DNA of 17,110 nt, from the NCBI GenBank assembly GCA_004552155.1, contig SFPF01000114.1, forward strand, positions 1-17,110. The letters are read 5' to 3'. The stretch comes from Bacteroidales bacterium (lineage in GTDB: Bacteria > Bacteroidota > Bacteroidia > Bacteroidales > Bacteroidaceae). Positions 13,420 through 17,110 of the stretch are shown here, piece after piece (position 1 is the first letter of the stretch; every line of letters starts with the position of its first letter). The translations under genes were made by a program, and so were the position numbers. Below the pieces are notes generated by a model, which saw nothing but the letters and a program-made list of their open reading frames with translations, searched no databases and was not told the origin of the DNA.

Positions 13420-15771
13420 TCAATTTTGCACCTTTATCTGCGTGCCGTCGAAGACCACTTTGTAGGTCTTGCCGCGCCTGGTGGGGAAGGTGAGCGTGTG
13501 CGCTCCGTAGCGCAGGGCACACGCTTCGCCGCTGCCACTTTCAATGATGGCCTCGCTAAGTTTGCCGTTTTTCCAAACGATGCTTATTTCGAAATTACCC
13601 CTTGCACGCAGGCCACTGATGCTCCCCGATGGCCATGCCGCGGGCAGGGCGGGCAGGAGGTGCAGCACGCCAGCGTGGCTTTGCAGCAGCATTTCCGTAA
13701 CGCCTGCCGTGCCGCCGAAGTTGCCGTCGATCTGGAAAGGCGGGTGCACGTCCCATAGATTATCGGCTGTGCCGTGTTTGAGAAGGTTGGCAAAGAGTTT
13801 GTAGGAGCGGTCGCCATCGTGGAGGCGTGCCCACTGGTTGAGTTTCCAACCCATGCTCCACCCCGTTGCTCCGTCGCCGCGATGGTTGAGCACCACTCGG
13901 GAAGCCTCTGCCAGGCGGGGCGTGGTGAGGGGCGAAATGGTGTGGCCAGGATGCAGGCCGAAGAGATGGTTGACGTGGCGGTGCTGGTCATCTGGGTCAT
14001 CGATGTCACGGCTCCATTCGAGAAGTTGCCCGTAACGACCTATTTGGTAAGGGGCGAGGCGGTCGAGCACGGTTTTCCAGCGCGCAGCGTCTTCGCTGTC
14101 TATTCCGAGCACGTGGGCCGCCGCGACGAGGTGGACGGCGCGGCAGTGAGTGTGCCGTCGGGCTTCGCCCAAAGGAAGTCTTCGCAGAAAAGGGCGCAGC
14201 CTTTCATCAGAGGGTAAGCCGTGTGGCGGAGGAACTTCTTGTCGCGCGTGTAGTCGTAGTAGTCCCACAGGTGTGTGGCGAGCCAGGAGGCTGCCATGGG
14301 GTTGTAGTTCCACGACATGTCCTGCCCTTCGAGCGGCGCGGTGAAACCGAAGATATTCGACGAAATGCCGGCTGCCCAGCCCCGTGCGCCCCAGTAGGCT
14401 TTTGCCGTGACGCGCCCGGGCTTTTCGAGCAGGCGGATAAAGTCGGTGAGCGGCTCGGCACATTCCGTGAGGTTGGTGGAAAGCGCGGGCCAATAGTTCA
14501 TTTGCAGGTTGATGTTGTTGTGGTAGTCCACGCGCCACGGGCCGTCAACATTGTTGTGCCAAATGCCTTGCAGGTTGGCGGGCAGGTTGCCGGGACGCGA
14601 AGAGGCGATGAGGAGATAGCGTCCGAAAGCGTAATAAAGCGTTTCGAGGCTGTGGTCGGGCGCACCGTTGCGGTAGGCTGCCAAACGCCTGTCGGTGGGC
14701 AGGGCGGCAGAGGCTGTGGCGGGCGCATCGATATTAAACTCCACGCGACGGAACAGGGCGGCATAATCGGCATAATGCTCGGCAAAAAGATTTTCAAATT
14801 CCTTTTTTGACGTAGGCGGCCGCATCGGCGAAGTCGGGGTTGTAGTTGGGCTTATAGTCCGTGTCGGCAGTGAGAAGAATGGTGACCGCATCGGCGCGTT
14901 TCACTTCGAGCACGCCGTCGGCATAGACGCAGGTGCCGCCTTCGGGCAGGGCTTTGAGGCGCACGGCGTAGCGCATGCCGTTGTTGTCGAGTTGACCGAC
15001 GAATAAAAGTCCGCCTGTGCCGTCTGCCTCGAATTTTCCCTCAGAAAGCGGATTGCAGGTGTAGGCGATGCGCAGGTTTTGGCTGCCGGGACGGGAGGCC
15101 GTGAAGCGCACGGCCATCACGTTGGCGGGATAGGAGATAAAGGTGCGGCGCACGTAGGTGATGCCATCTTGCTCAAACTTCACCTCTGCCACAGCCGAGT
15201 CCACGGAGAGCGTGCGGCGGTAGTTCTGCACGCCTTCTGCCAAGCCCGTTTCTACCGTGAGTTCGCCCAGGGTGGTGTAAGAACCGAAGCGGAACTGCGG
15301 TTCGCCGTAGGCCTCATAGGGCACGGTGCTGTTGAAGTTCTGTGCCGTAAGGCTTGCTGCCTTGTCCCAGTCGCCATCAGCGAAAGCCTTGCGTATTTCG
15401 GGCAGGAGATGCGCCGACTCTTTGTTGGCGTTCCAATAGTCTGCCGGGCCTTTGGCCGTGCCCGGGCCGCCGCGCCAGAGGGTCTTTTCATTGAGCGTGT
15501 ACCTTTCGACGCTCACCGACCCCATCACGTTGCAGCCGATGCTGCCATTGCCCAAAGGCAGAGAGCGTTGCTCCCATTCGCTGTCGAAATTGACGGGGCT
15601 CTCGCCGGCGCTGATGGGTTTCTTGCCATCGGCGAAGCGTTCGGGATGTCCCTCCCACCATGCTTGGCGGCCTTTGAGGGAGCAGGGCGTGTCGAAGTAA
15701 ATTAAGTTCTGTGCGGTAATGCCAGACACGCTCATGAGGGCGAGCAATAGGGAGCAGGCGGTCTTTTTCAT
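13420..15771 (-). pseudogene. GH95 alpha-L-fucosidase, broken by a one-base shift and an internal deletion
   Basis: GH95 enzymes release alpha-1,2-linked L-fucose from glycans by inversion. Three frames together cover the family. Frame 1 (15771-14794) has a signal peptide (MKKTACSLLLALMSVSGITAQ) and the N-terminal domain signature SLPLGNGSIGCNV...YTLNEKTLWRGGPG. Frame 2 begins near 14808, after an A-tract, and contains LPANLQGIWHNNVDGPW and DYHNNINLQMNYWPA (the active-site Asn pair). Frame 3 (to 13420) contains LAPYQIGRYGQLLEW, HRHVNHLFGLHPGH, and HPPFQIDGNFGGTAG. Frame 1 ends VKK-GI-stop where VKK-EFENLF is expected: six A instead of five. Frame 2 ends at APSTS, and frame 3 restarts at LVAAAHVLGIDSED, missing about 30-40 residues including the expected Pro-Glu after APSTS. 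The start overlaps the HIT stop by one base (TGATG). Confidence 0.9.
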
Positions 15772-16166
15772 CAGGCTTCGAATGCTTTGCGTATGTTGTC
15801 GGCAATGGTTTGCATCTCTGCGGCAGGCAGTTGCAGTTTGTCTTTGCGAAAATCCATGTCGCCCTCGCTTTGCAGCGGGATAAGGTGAATGTGCGCATGA
15901 TTCACTTCGAGGCCGAGCACCGCCATGCCCACCTTGCGGCAGGGATAAGCCGTCTTGATGGCAGCCGCTACGCGCTTGGCAAAGACAGTAAGTTCGGCGA
16001 GTTCCTCGTCGGTGAGGTCGAAAAGATAGTCCACCTCGCGCTTAGGCACCACCAGCGTGTGTCCTTTGACTACGGGGTTGATGTCGAGAAAGGCGTAGTG
16101 CTTCTCGTCTTCGGCGCATTTGTATGAAGGGATTTCGCCGGCTATGATTTTGCTGAAAATGGTCAT
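15771..16166 (-). CDS. HIT-family nucleotide-binding protein (HinT-like)
   Basis: 131 residues, typical for the HINT branch of the histidine-triad family, whose members hydrolyse AMP-linked substrates such as nucleoside phosphoramidates in the cytoplasm. The N-terminus MTIFSKIIAGEIPSYKCAED and the segment DINPVVKGHTLVVPKREVDY match the family. The triad NHAHIHLIPL puts His90, His92 and His94 in the HxHxHxx pattern with the middle-to-last His active. It starts 18 bases after the greA stop, and its TGA overlaps the ATG of the fucosidase gene by one base, so it is in the greA operon. Physiological substrate unknown; the exact gene name is left open. Confidence 0.94.
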   Translation of the reverse strand: MTIFSKIIAGEIPSYKCAEDEKHYAFLDINPVVKGHTLVVPKREVDYLFDLTDEELAELTVFAKRVAAAIKTAYPCRKVGMAVLGLEVNHAHIHLIPLQSEGDMDFRKDKLQLPAAEMQTIADNIRKAFEA

Positions 16167-16184
16167 GGGAGCAATAAATAAAAA

Positions 16185-16652
16185 TTATTCCACGCTGATT
16201 TTGAGAATTTCGAGTTGAATGGTGCCCTGCGGAATTTTCACATCAACCACGTCGCCCACCTTCTTGCCGAGCAGGCCTTGGGCGATGGGCGTGGTGGAAG
16301 AGATTTTGCCTTCGCGCAGGTTGGCCTCGCTTTCGCTGACGATGGTGTATTTCATCACCATATTGTTCTTCACGTTTTTCATCTCGACGGTCGAAAGGAT
16401 CTGCACCACGTCGTTTTTGAGCATTGCGGGGTCGATGATTTTAGCGTCGGCAATGGCTGCTTTAAGGTTGTTGATTTTCATTTCGAGCATGCCCTGCGCC
16501 TCTTTGGCGGCATCGTACTCGCTGTTTTCCGAAAGGTCGCCCTTGTCGCGTGCCTCGGCGATTGCAGCAGAAGCGGCGGGGCGGTCGATCGTTTCCATGT
16601 GTCTTAACTGGGCTACCATCTTGTCGTAGCCCTCTTGTGTCATATAAGCCAT
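16185..16652 (-). CDS. greA: Transcription elongation factor GreA
   Basis: 155 residues, normal for GreA, which inserts its coiled coil into the RNA polymerase secondary channel and stimulates cleavage of backtracked transcripts. The N-terminal coiled coil runs from about 8 to 75, with the acidic tip motif GDLSENSEYDAAKE (Asp39 and Glu42 at the tip). The C-terminal FKBP-like domain includes YTIVSESEANLREGKISSTTPIAQGLLGKKVGD. The start MAYMTQEGYDKMVAQL is the usual Bacteroidales form. A consensus promoter lies 120-150 bases upstream, and a hairpin with an 8-T run lies in the leader. Confidence 0.97.
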   Translation of the reverse strand: MAYMTQEGYDKMVAQLRHMETIDRPAASAAIAEARDKGDLSENSEYDAAKEAQGMLEMKINNLKAAIADAKIIDPAMLKNDVVQILSTVEMKNVKNNMVMKYTIVSESEANLREGKISSTTPIAQGLLGKKVGDVVDVKIPQGTIQLEILKISVE

Positions 16653-16689
16653 AATGATTAAAATGTTATAGGTGTTTCAGGCAGACATT

Positions 16690-16738
16690 AAAAAAAAGGG
16701 AAAGAACCCCACCGCTTCGGTTAAGCCACGGAATTCTT
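16690..16738 (-). terminator. Hairpin plus T8 in the greA leader (possible attenuator)
   Basis: On the minus strand AAGAA (plus 16734-16738) pairs with TTCTT (plus 16702-16706), with CC/GG and GCTT/AAGC pairings inside, then CCC and eight T (plus 16690-16697). It ends about 38 bases before the greA ATG, between promoter and gene. The stem is interrupted, so its strength is uncertain. Confidence 0.45.
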
Positions 16739-16771
16739 CCAAATCTGCCTGTATTATGCTTTTTCTGCCTG

Positions 16772-16803
16772 CAAAGTTACGCCTTATTTCCCAATAAACC
16801 AAA
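16772..16803 (-). promoter_or_regulatory. greA operon promoter, TTTG-N20-TAACTTTG
   Basis: Minus strand: TTTG (plus 16800-16803), 20-base spacer, TAACTTTG (plus 16772-16779). Both elements match the Bacteroidota consensus exactly. Leader about 115 bases. Confidence 0.8.
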
Positions 16804-16856
16804 TATCTTATATGAAAGAGGCATAATATGCTTTGGAGGATATTTTTTTTCAGGAT

Positions 16857-16890
16857 AAAAAAGCGGCTCGTCCTCACGGATAAGCCGCTT
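16857..16890 (-). terminator. Intrinsic terminator upstream of the greA promoter
   Basis: AAGCGGCT (16861-16868) pairs with AGCCGCTT (16883-16890), with CGT/ACG stacked inside. On the minus strand it is followed by six T (plus 16857-16862). It should end a minus-strand transcript that comes from the right of 16900. Confidence 0.8.
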
Positions 16891-17110
16891 CTGCTTTTTA
16901 TGAAACAAAAATAGAGATATTTGGGGAAATCAGAAACGCTTCAAGCACCTATTTTCACAAACGGAATGATTAAGCGGAGCATCGATACACAATATATATT
17001 ATATATATATGTATCTCTCCTGGCGTTACTGACCAGCCGGCGCGGTTCTCTATAATTTTCGTGAAACGAGAATTTCCGAATGGCGCAGGCTTATTGCTTT
17101 TTACTCTTTT
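16891..17110. other. 220 bp without a recognisable gene
   Basis: No convincing open frame on either strand. It contains the AT dinucleotide tract 16986-17014, a near-copy of 4979-5005, and a small hairpin ATTTTCGT-GAA-ACGAGAAT at 17056-17074. The minus-strand terminator at 16857-16890 implies that some transcript crosses it. Confidence 0.5.
16986..17014. repeat. AT dinucleotide tract, second copy
   Basis: It begins TACACAATATATA and ends ATATATATATGTAT like the tract at 4979-5005, two bases longer. Here the ATG at its end opens only an eight-codon frame, so no gene start is served. Confidence 0.55.

Noticed and set aside
14794..14815. Programmed -1 ribosomal frameshift at the A6 tract in the fucosidase gene
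   Set aside because: The downstream frame is +1 relative to the first, not -1, so the A-rich slippery site would give the wrong frame; a one-base insertion is simpler.
16677..16877. 66-codon minus-strand open frame upstream of greA
   Set aside because: It overlaps the greA promoter, leader hairpin and the upstream terminator, so it is not coding.
16861..16890. Hammerhead-ribozyme-like core (GTGAGGACGAG on the minus strand)
   Set aside because: The CUGAUGA and GAAA core elements are missing; the segment is fully explained as an intrinsic terminator.

Overview
The window looks like a chromosomal piece from a Bacteroidota, most probably a Prevotella-like member of the Bacteroidales. The reasons are these. 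Several promoters have the phylum's own form, TTTG, 19-20 bases, TAnnTTTG (greA, tRNA-Met and one orphan promoter fit it on both elements). Shine-Dalgarno sequences are generally lacking and leaders are AU-rich. The bcp-recA pair is present, and the housekeeping proteins (PNPase, RecA, UPRT, GreA) read as Bacteroidales types. The genus is inference.

Left part (1-7300, + strand): a tight run of seven genes that I can name only by architecture. It starts with the 3' part of a large cytoplasmic-looking protein and a zinc-ribbon/transmembrane/MORN protein. Five proteins with signal peptides follow (1977-7218), ending at a strong intrinsic terminator. Gaps of 3-33 bases and one 29-base overlap argue for co-transcription of genes 2-7, so this looks like an uncharacterised cell-envelope module.

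Middle (7300-12050): pnp (+), upp (+), and the divergently placed bcp-recA pair (-). pnp is split by an exact 31-bp tandem duplication and also lacks the end of its S1 domain. upp is preceded by a hairpin plus T-run ending 12 bases before its start codon. upp and recA converge on a two-sided terminator.

Non-coding 770 bp (11981-12750): between bcp and a DUF805 membrane-protein gene. It holds promoters in both directions, a hairpin whose loop matches an upstream segment exactly, a 12-bp direct repeat spaced by two helical turns, an orphan minus promoter that runs straight into a terminator-like hairpin, and a long imperfect stem.

Right part (12751-17110): DUF805 gene (+), tRNA-Met(CAU) (-), then the minus-strand row greA - HIT protein - GH95 alpha-L-fucosidase, read right to left. 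The fucosidase gene is broken twice: a one-base change in an A-tract and an internal deletion at the active-site region. The last 200 bases hold no gene.

Two structural themes run through the window. First, two copies of a dispersed intergenic repeat built from 8-bp GTNNACRA units in inverted arms (1246-1349 and 9500-9611). Second, at least five lesions affecting three genes (gene 6, pnp, fucosidase), which is more than expected and may point to assembly error in a metagenomic consensus as much as to real gene decay.
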